Positions 11,523-24,785 of a stretch of 64,000 bases of DNA are shown here, one piece after another. The DNA comes from Dermatemys mawii. Its lineage: Eukaryota; Chordata; Testudines; Dermatemydidae. Under the pieces are notes generated by a model. That model made no database searches. It saw only the letters and a program-made list of their open reading frames with translations, and had not been told where the DNA came from. The DNA lies in NCBI GenBank assembly GCA_007922305.1, contig ML677351.1, positions 11,269,966 to 11,333,965 of the forward strand. Reading direction: 5' to 3'. The translations under genes and the position numbers were made by a program. Position 1 is the stretch's first letter. Every line of letters starts with the position of its first letter.

Positions 11523-14500
11523 CAGGGCCAGCCCACAACATTTTGACATCTGAAGCGGGGAGCTCAAATGGCACCACCATGCCCCCTCGCTTAGGCCAAA
11601 ACTTTGAAAGGTCTCAGATCTGCCTTCATCCTGTTCTACTCCTCTCATGATACTGCTCTACTACCTACCTCAATAAAGGAGAACTAACAACTTAAAGTGC
11701 CTTGTTCAAAAATTTTGAGTAACACTTAACTTTCAAATGTCTGAACAGCAAATGTAACTTTTCTTATCTGCATAGGAAACACTGGCATTTTTATTTGTTT
11801 GAATAACAAAGTGGTGCTTTCCATGCCTTCTTGATTGCGAAGATTTGAACTGTTTTCTGAAGGTCCACAGTCTGGACAAGCTCATGCTCTGTTGAGATGG
11901 TTGCAAGGCCGACCAGCCTCTCCTGTGTCATTGTGGAGCATAGATGTATTTTTATTAACTTCATCTTGAAGAAGCAGCGTTCTCCACTAGCAACTGTTAC
12001 AGGAAGTGTTAGAAGTATGTGCAGAGCAACAAAAGTTTTTGGAAAGAGGGTGGTCATCTTATTTGTGCACATATATTCCAGAACAGCCTTTGGAGTTGAT
12101 CCTGCTAAAATAAACTGAAAGACCTTTCAAGATACGTAACCTAAATCACTTGCATCAATATTGTGCATGTCATCATGTGTCAACGCTGTCTTTAGTGCCC
12201 TGCATTGCTGGTGTAGGTCTTATTCTGGTATAGTGAGGAGTTTTGGAATATACTACAACATCCCAAATATACTGCTGTGTTTCTTGAGCAGCATGAGATG
12301 TTCAACTGACTATTATACAATCTAGCCCTGGTTAAAGAATTAAACTTTGAATTGTTGTTTGTGTTCTCTTATGGGATTATTCTGTGCCTCGTAATCAAAA
12401 TGTGGTGTTCTTTGGTGACTCTTGTATTCTTGAATAGATAAGAAAATAGCTTCAGTATGAAGTTCCTCTGCCAACTTTTGTGCACTCTTCAGAACATTTT
12501 GAAATCCCTCGTCTGACAGTTAAGACTGTCAGTATGACTTTGCTTTGTTCAGTTGCTCCATTGTTCCAGATATCTCAAGGTCAACACCTTGGAGTCTCTT
12601 GCTTACAACATTTATTTCAAACAGTATGTCATGCCACAACACTAAGCCACACAGAAATTTGAAGTTATGTATGTTTCCGTTGATTTCATTTCCCTCTGCC
12701 ACTATCCCATGAACAGTTCCTGTAATAGCATTATCTTCCATAATGGCAACTATGGCATCATTTGCCTTCCCGATTTGTTGTTTGATAGTTTTTATCATCT
12801 CCACTTGACTTTCCCATCGTGTGGCACTCAGTGGTTTCAGTGTCTGAGAGGATGTTCCCAGATGTTGCTTCAGAATTTGCCATGGATGAGTTGATGCGGA
12901 GAAAAATACATAGATGCTTTGAATTACATTAAAAAATTCAACAACCTCACTAGAAGCTGATGCTGCATCCCTGACCACCAAGTTCAATAAATGAGAACTG
13001 CATGGGACAAAAAAAGCTCAAGGGTTTAACTCTCAGATCCGTGTCTGCACTCCTCTATTCTTTCCTCTCATGTTGGCACCATTATCATAGCCGTGACCTC
13101 TCATGTCAGCTATTGCAATCCCTGTATCTTTTTAGGAAGCACATTTGTCATACCAGCACCTGTGATATCTTCAATGTCAATAAATTCTAGAAAATGCTCT
13201 CTGGCAGTCACCATTGCAGGGACATTTTCACTAGATTCTGTTGTTGTTACAAAATGCACCATTAAAGTCATTTGTTCTGTGTGGCTGATGTCAGGTGTGC
13301 AGTCCAAAATAACAGAGTAATAGCTTGCTGACTTCAGATCTGCCACAATCTTCTGTTTGACTTCTGTTGCCAGTAACTGTATGATCTTACTGTTTAATTG
13401 TTTTTTCCATGGTACAAGTGGTGTGTATGCATTTCTTGGGTGGTGACTCTTCTTAAATGTTCCTGAAATACAGCATCAAACTCAGCCATCAGCTCCACAA
13501 TTTTACAGCTGATCTGAAGTGCCACACAGTGCTTGATTTTGGGTAGCAAGCATTCTCACAATGACAATGAGCCTTTTCAGAACATTTTTCAGATAGAGAT
13601 TCCAATGCAATCTTCTCTTGATGATGATCATCTATGGTGGCTTTTAATCTTAGTCTCATCTCAAGCTTTTTCCACTTATGGAATGCTCTCTGGTGTTTAC
13701 TGCCTTCTCATGGCATGCCAGATTTCTAGCCAGATTTTTCCAGTTCTTTGTTCTTGTAGAACCCAGTGAGGCTGGAACATTAATCTGGAAGATTTTGCAA
13801 CAAAAACAGTATGCGACATTCTGTGTTTTTGAGTACCTAAGTCATGGCCTCTCCATTTTGTTACCATTGGGGATTTCACACCAGTAATGTGTTGGATGGA
13901 AACTTCTATTTTCATTGTCTTGGGGAAACATGACGTTTTTCACCTTTTGTGACCCATGCAGTACAAGGAAGTCCCTCGCGCTGCTGCTCAGGTGGATCCA
14001 CAGTCCTGGATCATCTAGTCTTAAGGAACTAAACTCAGCAGCAGCAGCTGTTTCTTGCGCTTCCACCACACTGTTCTCTGATCTACACTTTTCTTCAGGA
14101 ATGTGCATGGTTACAGCCATTTGAGATGGCGATACGGATGCTGCAGTAGGTGCCTGGTCACCAGCACTCTTACTAACTGGAAGATCAGGCGTCTCCTCAC
14201 TATTCACATCCTCATGGGGGCCGGAAGGCTCACCGTGAACATTTGTGTCAAAGTATCTCAGGAGAGCTCCTTCCAGCTTAGAGAGAAAAGCTTCGTTTGC
14301 TTGCTTTCTTTTTGTGAATGTTGCCCTAGAGGGGCATTTTCATTCACTCGTGACTGTTCTGTGCCAGATATAGTGGCTCTCAACATTCAGTTGAAGGGAC
14401 AAATAAGCAGGCTGGGGGCAGGGCCAAAGTGAGGAAAGATATCAGCATCTTAAGGACCTAACTGGCTCCTACTACTTTAGTTGACTGCCTATTCTTCTCA

Positions 14501-14858
14501 AGGGTTTCAGGGAAGCAACAGGAAACAGGAAGCTCCCTGAAAAGCTAGTGTTAATCAGTCCAGGCTCCTGTGGGTGCTGGAGAGGTACATAAGAGACTTC
14601 TCCTCTTCTCTCTCCCTGCAGCTCCTGCTCCTTTCTGTTATTCCCTATCACCCGTTTCCCTTTCTGCCTGTTATGTTTCTTGTGCTCTCCTTTCTCCAGC
14701 ACAGCTGTCCACCATCTCTGTGCATATAGAGGAGAGAAAATACATATGCACCAGTAGCAGACATAACTTTCTATATTCTGAATCCTAGTAGTGCCTCCCC
14801 CCACAATCTGGCACCTGAGGTGGCCACCTCAGTTCACCTCATGGTAAGGCCAGCCCTG
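11523..14858 (-). mobile_element. Full-length autonomous hAT transposon, inactive
   Basis: A 3.34 kb DNA transposon bounded by CAGGGCCAGCCCACA on the left and the inverse of CAGGGCTGGCCTTACC on the right. The first ten bases agree at all but one position. The flanks are ATGCTCAG (11515-11522) and ATAGTCAG (14859-14866), 6 of 8 identical, consistent with an aged 8-bp hAT target duplication. Inside, the minus strand encodes the remains of a ZMYM1-like (DUF4371) hAT transposase, described separately. Frameshifts and stops show it can no longer supply transposase. The non-coding left part, before the transposase C-terminus, is about 270 bp; the right part, before its N-terminus, is about 650 bp. 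Confidence 0.88.
11791..14207 (-). pseudogene. hAT transposase of the ZMYM1/DUF4371 type, degenerate
   Basis: This would have cut and pasted the surrounding element. From the N-terminus (14207 downward): an acidic, low-complexity leader; a 'DDPGLW' and 'NVMFPQDNENRSFHP' block ending NGNKMERP, typical of the TTF-type zinc-finger region; then a CFCCK knuckle in another frame near 13800. A DUF4371-like block reads 'SASYYSVILDCTPDISHTEQ' (about 13346-13270). A middle part with 'LSATRWESQVE' (about 12870) belongs to the RNase H-like core. The C-terminal dimerisation domain has 'LPVTVASGERCFFKMKLIK' near 12000. The N-terminal and DUF4371 parts share one frame, the last two parts another, so at least one frameshift lies at about 13.0-13.1 kb. 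A TGA follows MERP at 13842 where the family has Trp. Host ZMYM genes also derive from this family, but the terminal repeats and lack of introns argue for a transposon copy. Confidence 0.85.
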
Positions 14859-17800
14859 ATAGTCAGCTGTTTAACCAAGGAAACATGTGAAGTCTTGCAA
14901 TGTTAGTTTGAAGTATAGACATTTCAGAGAACAGGAACAAAGATACTTTTCGTGATGCTTGGCTAACATACCCTCTATACGATGCTGTGACTGGTAAAGG
15001 ATGTGTCTAACATTTTGCTGACTTCTGGACTACTGTGGTCAAAGCAAGATGATTAAATAGTTACGAACTTTGTCCTGTTTACTGGAAGGTCTATGCAAAC
15101 CTATCTAAAAAGCTGTCAAAAAAACATAAATAGACAAGAAGTAATTCAAAGAAATGGTGAAACCTTCAACCCTAGTATATATGTAGAGGCAGAATGCAGC
15201 TCAGATTTTGAGGCAGTCTGACCACTGCATTGCTGCCTTTCAGATGGTTGGTACCATATGTATGCTCCCTTTCTGTATTATGCTGTATTAATCTTTGACT
15301 AATAATCTTTGATTAATAAAGTTGATTAAGTCTAGCTATTTGACATGTCTTGTTATTGAATTTAGTTGAACCTATAACATTACTAATCCCTACTTTTGCC
15401 ACTGGATAATTTCTTCTTTTAGGAAGAACGTACATGAGGGAAATAAAATTAATTCTATATTGTATACAATTTACTCTCGGGTAGAATAAGTGAGTCACTT
15501 GTTTCTTGTTACGTGTGCAAGGGATGAACTAAGGCAAGTGACCAGTGAGAAGCCCTATAAATACACAGGACAAAGAGAAACAGGGTAACCTCCAGCTGCA
15601 AGTTGTATGAATGAAAGGAAGGAGGGACCACCACTTCAGTGTACACTGGTGTAAATAGAACCAAGAACACAATTAGCAAAGAATTATTTTAAACTCCTAC
15701 TTGGAGAAAATATATGCTAAAATACAGTAATAGTCTTACAATTAATTGTTTGCTATACATACATTAGTGAAAGGCAGTAATTTTAAATGAAAGCTGTCAA
15801 TATAAAAAATCTTGGACTTACTAAAAACGTTTCAGAAGGACAAATTGTTGGATGATGTTTATATGACAGAATAATCTTTTTTGTGATGTATCATAGAATT
15901 AAGAGTGACTGATGAGACCATCAATGTGTGCTATCACTATGACATAGGGCAGATATATCATGAGTTTTACTGAATAAAGTACTGAATAGTAAAACTATGT
16001 AAACAAGGTTTCTCTAGAGTAACTGTTCTCAGCAGATTTGCACCCTTGAGTTAGGAGTCCTTTTGTGTGAGCCTCAAGAAGGCATGAAGCTTTGTATTGT
16101 CTGCTGGGATATACTTACATAACCTGTCCTAGTCTTAATATTGAGCTTCGTTAGTATAGATATGTCTGAGTTGTCACTAAACCACTAAAATATTTCTTTA
16201 CTTTGTTTTGCAAGTTATTTCTCCGTCTTTAATTTTCCCCTTCTATTCCTCTTTTTGTTGTTTTTTTTTAAATTTGCATAACTGGAATATAATAGTCTTA
16301 TTTTTGTTTGGCATAAAATCTGTTTCACATTACTTCATTTTCCAATTAATTGTGAATTTATGTTTAACAAAAATAAGTCGAGCTAAATAAGGCAATTGTC
16401 ATGTAACTGGATCCACTGGTATTTAGAGAGATGCTGCCTGTGTTAATCTGAATATTTTTTTAAACCCATGTTTGAGAGAGTTTTAACATAGAAACATTTT
16501 ATGGTGGTGTACCTCATCAACTAGAAGTCATGGCAAGACTATATGTGCTACTTGAGTGCTGCCATTACTTTGTTTTTTTCAATACCTTTCTTTTGCAACT
16601 GGAATTTTGGCATAGCACAACTTGACTTTTCATTCTACAGTCAGTGGTACTTCACTGGGGTAGTCTCAATGCTATAGAATATCAACAAGTTTGGTAAATT
16701 ATGGCCGTCTTATTTTTATAGGTATTCACAAGCCTTTTCATTTTATGTCCAATTATTGCTTTTGAATTTTTTTCTTGTCATGAGAGATACTTTGTCAAAG
16801 ATCTGCTTGATGTGTGTTAAAAAAATATCATATTACAATATTCGTGTCTCATATAGACGGTACACTTGTGACAGAATATAATCTACAGTATATAAACCTC
16901 TTAATGGCTGAAGAATCTGGAATACTGTGTGTGACAGAGTGAGATAGAACTGTGTTGAATTATGGAATCTGTTTTGTATTGTGCAACATACCAGAGTTGA
17001 AAAGTTGGCACTGTGGCTGCCCTAGTTTAGACTTGACCAGGGCAATCTGTTTTGCTGCCTTCCACACACCTGCTGCGCCTTTAACTTTTTATTTAGGGCC
17101 CATTACTGAGAGCTGTCAAGACTGCTTGTGGGGGTCATTGTCTTTCAATGACACTTAAATGCTTGCCATTCTCTGTGGAACAATAGACTTCCCCTTGGTG
17201 GATCCCTATGTGGAAAGGGGCAAGCATAATCAATTGACATGAAACTTCAAAGTTTGGACTGGGAGTTTGAGTACATGGCTGAGAAACTGAGGCTGTATTT
17301 AATAGCAGCGTTCTGCTCTGTATGTGGGGCGGGGGGTGACAATTATATGCACTTACAGGAGAGAGAGGGCAAGAAGCAATCTGCAATACCTGAAACACTG
17401 AAGAAATGTGGACTCAAAGGGAGGAGTGAGCTCAGTCTTAAAGAGCACATTTGAGGATTTTTATTTTTTCAAAGTTTATCGGTATCAACTGCTTTAAGAG
17501 TAAAGCCAATGCAATTAAGAAATTCCCCTGCTAACTTTCTTGCTTTCCTGCCATAGTGTTTCAAAAGGAGTTAAATTAGCAAGTCTTGAGTGCCCATAGC
17601 CAAGATGAAGCTCTGAGGAAGTGTGTATAAGTGATAGGGTAAGGGGAGAGGGAGTGGTCAGAGGAAAGATGAATAAATGAAGTCACAGGGGTGTGCAGAT
17701 AATCCCCAGGTCACAGGGTTTATCTACACAGCTCCACAGTTGGACAACAGGATGTGAAATGCAGAGCACACTGAAGTGTTGCACTGAAACTGTTCAATGT

Positions 17801-18232
17801 AGACCTTGCTACAGCAAATTAGAAGGTAACTAGAGGTGTCTCATCAGGTAGATACCAGAGCACTGAGTGTAACAAGGGGTTGCAGTCTGCTGGGTTTTCA
17901 CAAGTGAGAGATCCATGGGTTATTTGTAAGGAGATTCTCGGTCTGTAACACTTTGTAATCTGTTCAGTCTGGGAAGTTCCTGTGGCCTGAAAACCCAGAA
18001 CAAATTTTAAAGTGGTAACTGAGTGAGTAAAATTATCAGGTTTTCTGCCCATTGGACAGGGACAATGTGGGAGGCTGATGGCTGGCAGTGTTAGCTGCCA
18101 GTCAGAAGCGGGGAAGGGTTAGAGTGGAGTGAGAAAGAAGGAAAGAAAATTGCCTTATATTTAGTGGGGGAAGAAAGGCTTGAACAGAACAATAGCACCA
18201 AACTGCAAGAGGGGAGAGTCATGGGTCTAGTA
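14859..18232. other. Unassigned DNA
   Basis: The hAT right target-site copy is at 14859-14866. Beyond it I see no supported gene. A short stretch at 17715-17815 has GGTTTATCTACACAG near one end and CAATGTAGACC near the other, which may be an eroded MITE. The last 8 bases, GTCTAGTA, are a target-site copy of the next element. Confidence 0.45.
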
Positions 18233-18541
18233 CAGAGGTTGGCAACCTTTCAGAAGTGGTGTGCTGAGTCTTCATTTATTCACTCTAATTTAAAGTTTCG
18301 TGTGCCGGTAATGAATTTTAACATTTTTAGAACATCTCTTTCTATAAGTGTAGAATATATAACTAAACTATTGTTGTATGTAAAGTAAATAAAATGTTTA
18401 AGAAGCTTCATTTAAAATTAAAATTAAATTAAACTGCAATGACCCTCCAGATCGGTGGCCAGGACCCAGGCAGTATGAGTGCCACTGAAAATCAGCTCAT
18501 GTGCCGCCTTCGGCACGCGTGCCATAGGTTGCCTACCCCTG
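18233..18541. mobile_element. Short hAT MITE with perfect 8-bp duplication
   Basis: The left end is CAGAGGTTGGCAACCTTTC. The right end is ATAGGTTGCCTACCCCTG, inverse to it. The exact octamer GTCTAGTA flanks both sides (18225-18232 and 18542-18549). The interior 'AGAAGTGGTGTGC..TCTTCATTTATTC' and 'CGCCTTCGGCACGCGTGCC' blocks identify a non-autonomous hAT family that also occurs, truncated, at 24786. It has no coding capacity. Confidence 0.92.
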
Positions 18542-19944
18542 GTCTAGTACATGCTAGTTACAGACACAATAATTTGACAGAAATAGGTGGGACTAGAAAG
18601 AAATACACTGCTGAGTATGCTTCTTCAATTTGAATGTGTCGTCTGTGTGTTAATGCTCTGTGATAACTAAGTGCTGCCAATTTCTGGAAATAGTGCGGTG
18701 TTGACTTCTGGTGCTGGCAGCCTAACCATGATGCACAAAGTTCCAGCCTTCATGTCTTTTTTTGGAGAAACTCGATTTATCTCCCCACTGTAAACAGTTA
18801 AGGCACACTAAAGTTGAGATGCACTAAACTTCAAACCCAGAGACCTTTGATACTAGTTCTAGGCTTTCCACAGACTGATGTTAGGTCTTATTATGACCCT
18901 TTCATACCTCTGGGGGTAACGATCACTCACCTATTTCACATTTAAGGTAACTGAAAGTGTTTGTTTACAAGGTCACTTCAGGCAGAGCTGGGAATGGAGC
19001 CAAGTTTCTTCTATTTTGCCACACAACCTTTGAAATAGATTATGTCAGATGATGTGCTTCTCTAATCCACACTAACAAAGTGTAGCTATTTGTCACCCTC
19101 TAACAGCTAGACTACATATAGAAGTATGTGACAGCTACTCTTCCCATGCTAAGAAACCTGGTTCTTTAGCTCAAGTTGTTGAAGCTCAAGCTTTTACATG
19201 GTAGGATTACTCATGCCCAAACAGGGAGTCTGGTTACATTTAGCTGTGTATTCTCTAATCACTGCACCACAATCTGCTGCTGGTATAAGGAAGGTAAATC
19301 AACAAACCTGCTGCAGGAGTTCCACTGCTTTCTCACAAATACTTATTTAACCACCTGGAGAGGTGTGTGGTGTTTCCCTGCGTTGACTGAGCTATAGAAA
19401 GGATAATAGCATGGTTTTCTCCCATCATTTGCTCATATAGCTGAAGTGAAAGATGTCTGTGCTGTCAGTCTGAAATCTTTGGAACTAAATGCTTCTGATG
19501 ATTTTTGTGGTGGTGAAAAAACTGTGTAAAAAGATTAGTGCAAGGATCCTGGGGTATTTGTTGGGATTATTTTGTATTGCATAACATTCTATTTCATAGA
19601 AGTGAATTTAGATGTGTTCTTATTATATGTATTGGTTAATGGGAACTTTCCTTTTATTAACAGTGTGGCAGACTTTTAGGGTATGATTTGAAAATGGGAG
19701 CAATGCTGATGAGATTTTTGCCTTAGTGTGCAGAGAGTAGAAGGCTACCTGTCAAAGTTCCAAAGAGGTCAGAACTTGTTTTAATGAACTTGTCTTTCTG
19801 GAAAGCAAGCTTCATTCTGAAAAGATATAAGCACTTACTGAAGACTGGATGCCCCAAGAGAACATAATTTCAGTATTTTGAATTCTCTTCCCAAATCAGG
19901 ATGAAAAGTCAAAATTTCCCCTGGAACAGAAATATAAAAACAAA
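18542..19944. other. Unassigned DNA
   Basis: No gene supported. The part 18880-19030 has a weak MIR-like order (a 'CTCACCTATTTCACATTTAAGG' region and then 'CAAGGTCACTTCAGGCAGAG'), too eroded to call firmly. Confidence 0.4.
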
Positions 19945-20790
19945 CATCAGTTTAAAAACACCAAAGCATTTAGTTTCAATAAAATTGAATATTTATTTCT
20001 TGTCCCTGCATCACTGTAGGAAAACTTGCAGTTTTTCTCTGTCATGGTCCTGTTCAGCTTATGTATTTTATTCATTGTAGGTGAACCAAGCAATATCATC
20101 TTCAGTTATTTTCACCCCAGACACTCCTTCCTGCACTTGAGAAAATCTTCTCTGGAACACCTCTAGTGCTCGACTTACACTCATTGGCACGCACAGCCAT
20201 CTGTAGTGTACAAGTGCCGTTGCAAAGGTTATCAGTACACTGGACTCTTTTTCCAGGCTATGTGCCAAAACCTGTTCTTCACATCACAGGCTAAGGGTTC
20301 TGGCTTTGGAAAATTCTGGCAAATGTCATCGTCCTCATCAGTGGATAGTAGCATTTTTTCAGTTCCTGGTTCAGTAGTTTTGGGTCTATGCAGATGTATG
20401 ATTTACCTGATAGTTTCTTTACCATCACTATGGTGCTTCGCCACAATGTACCGACCTTTACAGATGCTGTGATAGCCCTGTCTGGAGTTTTTCAAGAACC
20501 TTGTGTACTGGATTACATAGTGTCCATGGAATTTATCTTCATGGTAAGCACACAGGTTTCACTTCCAGTCACAACTTTCCTTTGAGGCATCCATCCCCTC
20601 TGAAAACATCTCCACAGGCTTTTAACATTTTCTCCTTTGTGCATGGGACTCCCCCATTTTGCTTCTTGTAGTGCAACTATACAATTCAGACATTGCACCT
20701 TGATCAGATCCATGGCTTGTATGTCTGTATTCCACAAGAGGGGTCTGTGATTTTGGCCAGCCAACACTGCAAACTTCAGCTGGTATCATC
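19945..20790 (-). pseudogene. Ty3/Gypsy reverse transcriptase fossil
   Basis: Reading on the minus strand gives fragments in the order of a Gypsy pol reverse transcriptase. First, around 20640-20560, is the 'FQRGWMP' region corresponding to the start of the domain. Then 'IVMVKKLSGKSYICIDPKLLNQ' (about 20440-20370) matches the substrate-binding block with its conserved D-P-x-x-L-N. Next, 'HYRWLCVPMSVSRALEVFQRR' and 'EGVSGVKITEDDI' (about 20210-20080) give the catalytic D-D pair. An 'AEQDHD..LQVFLQ' tail follows down to about 19.95 kb. Multiple stops and frame changes interrupt it. RNase H, integrase and LTRs were not found nearby, so it is an isolated fragment of an LTR retrotransposon. Confidence 0.78.
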
Positions 20791-23700
20791 TGTTATTTAT
20801 TTGAATTAGGAAAATATGACCCCATGGCAATTATGGGCTGCATTGTGCTCTCATTATACATTATGAGAGGCCACCTGCTCTTTGCAATGGGTATGTTCAA
20901 ATCCAATTCACTCTGAGGAATCACACTGCCAATGGCTCTGCTATCCAGCTGAAATCACAGAAGGTGTTTTTCTGAAGCCTGAGTTCCATCAACTGCTGAA
21001 CTTCAGAAAACTCACAGGTCAGGCACTGCTACTGTAAAGCTGAATACAGGTCTAAGTTGAATAAGTATAATTTTATTCAACTTCGTGTACCATTCTGTCC
21101 ATGTAGCTGAGTTGCTTTCAACATTTTTTGTTCTCCCAGTGTCTTCTCAATAACAGCTACTCCAATCTACAATTCTAGAGAAAGATTCTCATTCTATAGT
21201 GGAGAAGGAGAAAAGGAAGGGAACCAAAGACTAAGAAAAATACCTTGTATTTCTAGTACATGTCTAAGTTGTTGCTGGGCAGAATACAGTGTATGTAGTG
21301 CATAGCTGATAAAAGGAATAAGGTCTGTCTGCGTGCTTCAGGATCTGTATCTGTTGATTGGGGGGTTCTGATGATCACAGTGAAGAGATGCAATGAGTGA
21401 CAATCAACACATTTGTGGGGAGTTCAGCTAAATTATGGTTTTGAATTTTCAATCCTCTAAAGTGGCTAAAGGTGGAGAGTTTTTGTCTAATCAGCTTGAA
21501 GGGGATTGATGTAAGGCGATCTCTAGTCAGCTTCTCAGGAGAAGTTACAGCAAACAGGAGCAGTTGTAAATTTGTCCACTTGCTTTTAACAGGGTGTTGC
21601 AATCAACAAAAAACAGATGCCTCGATTTTCCAAAGTGCATTTATCTGATTTAAATGTATAAAGACAGATGCACTCTCAGAAATGACCACACACATCAGGA
21701 TTTGTGCATGCATTTACATTTGTGCATATTCACATAAGAACACCCACTTTTGAAAATGTGGCTCAAAATATTTTATTTAATTTATTTTGTTTGCTTTTGT
21801 TTTTTAGAGTGCTTTCATATAACATTCTCTGGGATCAAGTTTAATCAATAAACAAGACTGTACAGCTCTAATGTGTACCTTTTATGGAGAAGGCAAAAGG
21901 GAAGGGGAAATTTATTTAGGATTTTTAAGAAATTGTAAGGTTGATTAATCTCAAAAGTATAAAAGCATGTTAGATTGCCTTGAGTTTGTCTTAAACTTTC
22001 TCATTTGTTACCTTATTGTTCAAGTTTCCCTAGATAAACTTCTAAAACATTTTGAAGTGAAATGGTAGCTCAGAAAATTATACACTGAGTAAAATCTGTG
22101 CTCAGATGCCCATTTTTAGCTGTCATGCGATTAAATTACTGGCACTCTCTTTAAATGTATAACTTGACCAGGATTGTAAATAAGGAATCTAAAGGATGTG
22201 ATCCTGTCACTGGGTCCAGACCCACAGCCGTACAGCTGGAATTGTGGGATGACAGCCTATTATATTATAACCCAGTAATTAATTAAAACCCAGTAATTCT
22301 GATAGTAGTATTTTTCAAATTATTCAAGCATAAATAGACAAGTAATACATTTATTGACATCATATTAATAGATAGTATCTGTTGACATAGCAATATATCA
22401 CTTAATTTTTAGATAAAAAAAGCTCATTAACATGGTGTAAGGCTGAGTGTACATATTAGTCATTTAGTGTAAAGTACATTACAGGAATGTTTTAGTTATC
22501 CTCAAAACTAGCATTAGTGAAGGAAATTTAGAATTTTATTTTTACTTAAAAGAAAATACAAATATAAGATACAGAAATGCACAGTTAAAATATCCAGACA
22601 ATGTTAACTCTGCCCTGTTATGGCACCCATAATACCCCTATGGCTATGATTATAACATTTTAGTACTTATTTGAATGTGTCTTTAAAACTCAGTTTTATC
22701 TTATCTGGGAGAATTTTTATTTTCCCTCTTGGGATTTACCTTGACTCTGGATTTCTAGAATTTAGAATCCTTAAATTCCATTAATAACAGCATGCCTGTA
22801 ATGAATCTTACTGATGTATTTTCTCATCCTTTGCTCAGTCTTACAACATTTTTTGCCCGGGACTTTCCAACAGGAAAGTGACGTGAATCCGCCTTTAGGG
22901 AACATGGTAGCCTCAATTCTGTCAGGAGATGGAGAAGAATACTGTTAGGAGCAGCAGCCTGCCTTATTAAGAGCAGCCTCTGGCCTCAGAGCCTTAAGAA
23001 CGATAGAAGCTGGTAGCCATTTTGACTACAAAGCAACTCTTTATGGAATTCTCAAAAGATTATTATTCTTCAATCTTTGATGGAGGAAAACCTTCAGTTA
23101 AAAAGAACATCAGCAAAAGTTACCATTAATCTTCAAATTTACCCTATGTACACAATATCAGTGAGTTTAAAATAGTGGAAATTTTGAAGACACTTGTTCC
23201 ATTATTAAGATCAGTAAAGACAAACAAAGTTTGGCAGAGGGTGCTAACTTTAATAATGGACACACTTTTAAATTTTTAACTCCTCATCTAATATACAAAT
23301 TTACTTGTAAATGATCAGGGGATTATTTCTATCTCAGAGTAAGGGAAGGGATAGATTGTATTGTTCATACATAAGAGGCTGAATCTCTGCTTCAAATGCA
23401 AAACTCAGCTCACCACAGTAAGTGCCCCCTAATCAATTTTTCAATAAGATGTATAATAGTCTGTAAGCAGGGAAATTTCTCTCAGCGCCCCTTTTTATTA
23501 GGAAATTCTAATACTTTACAAAAAAATACCCTTTGTGGTTTGGGGGGTGAGGAACTATTTGCAGTAGGTCAGTTTTACATGTCCCTGAGTAAAATGTGAC
23601 ACATTATAAGTTGCAATGAGGAATGTATTCTTATAGGAGTTATGCTTGTTTGAAGAGGAAAATATATCCTTAAGTTTAGAGAGGGATCTGTGTATTTTAG

Positions 23701-24133
23701 CAAAGTGGACCTTTTATGCATTTCAATAATTAGAATATTTTCTGTAATGGCATTTAGTGTGTAGGTGCTAAATTTTTCCCACAACAGCACTTAAAACCAC
23801 TTCAAAAAAAATAATTTAAAGAGCTTGCAATATACACAACAGTATCTTTAACATCCAAGTATTGTTAAGTAATAAGAAATGCCTGTGATGCTATTTGACT
23901 TGTGAGAAGAAGGAAAATTGTTTATTTCTGAACCTAATTAGGTAATGCCAAGCAAATTAGGAAACCTTTTGATGGTATGTGAGCATTCTGATATTTAAAG
24001 CGAGGTTCATGTTTTTATTTTTATCTAAAAGTGGGCTTAAGAAAAATCAGTCTTCAGGAACATTTTAAAGTAATTTTATCTGAATGATTTCTGCCATATT
24101 TCTGGATTCAGAGAACATGTTTAAAAATTGCAT
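20791..24133. other. Unassigned AT-rich DNA
   Basis: This stretch of 3.3 kb shows no gene and no element I can name. A sequence near 21610-21775 has 'GATTTTCCAAAG' at one end and 'CTTTTGAAAATG' at the other, a weak inverted similarity seen in some old amniote MITEs. Confidence 0.45.
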
Positions 24134-24777
24134 TCATTTCTGAAACAAATGTTCAGTAGCTCTTCGAGGAATTTTATTGCTAGTTAAGAGTAACACAACT
24201 CTTTCCTGTATTTGAGTTACATGATTTTCCAAACCTTTGTCAAGCCCACTGCTTTTCAGCCTTCCTTGCCTATGTTTTATCCCCCGTATCCCTCTTCTGC
24301 CCCATGGGCCTGCGGACAGCACATGACCTACCCCCGCATTCTGTTCCTCCACTGTGATCTTGTCCTACTGCTCGGGTGAAAACAGGGTAGGCCCCAAAGT
24401 GTGTTTCACAAGTGTGCCTGAATTTGCAGATGCTATGGAAGTAACCTCTTTCACTGAGTACCAACAAATGTCATTACACACCTCAGGTGTCTGCCGAGCT
24501 TTCTGAAGAAGGAACAGACCAGTGTCTGTGTGGACTTTGGGCCCCCATCATACACTCCAATCACAGTGTATGATGTAGTGTGTCCCACTAGATCCCAGTT
24601 TGTGTTGTCTCCCTCAATCTAAAGTGTTTGTCATAATTAAATATAGTCATGCCTCCAAATTTATTAGAAGCCTGCCTAATTATATCCATGTATTGAACAA
24701 TGCTGTGCTTCTGTCTGGGTAAGCCTCTACAGTAACTCCTGCATAGATCAGGAAGGCAGCCTCCCAATTTTCCCATG
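24134..24777 (-). pseudogene. Gag-like fragment of an unplaced retroelement
   Basis: The minus strand carries short consecutive open pieces. One (24776-24588) contains 'RQASNKFGGMTIFNYDKHFRLR' followed after a stop by W-D. This pattern recurs in multicopy retroelement gag-like proteins that have a central 'FGG..W..YD..FR' block. A later piece (24467-24270) has 'CKFRHTCETHFGAYP', like the C-x-F-x-H-x-C knuckle of such proteins. I cannot assign the family; DIRS-like and Gypsy-like are both possible. Stops and frame changes show it is dead. A hAT MITE starts 9 bp beyond its upper end. Confidence 0.4.
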
Positions 24778-24785
24778 TTCTAGCT

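Noticed and set aside
22859..22868. GGGACTTTCC, a perfect NF-kappaB-type site
   Set aside because: A single 10-bp match in 64 kb is expected by chance at this stringency, and no promoter or gene is near.
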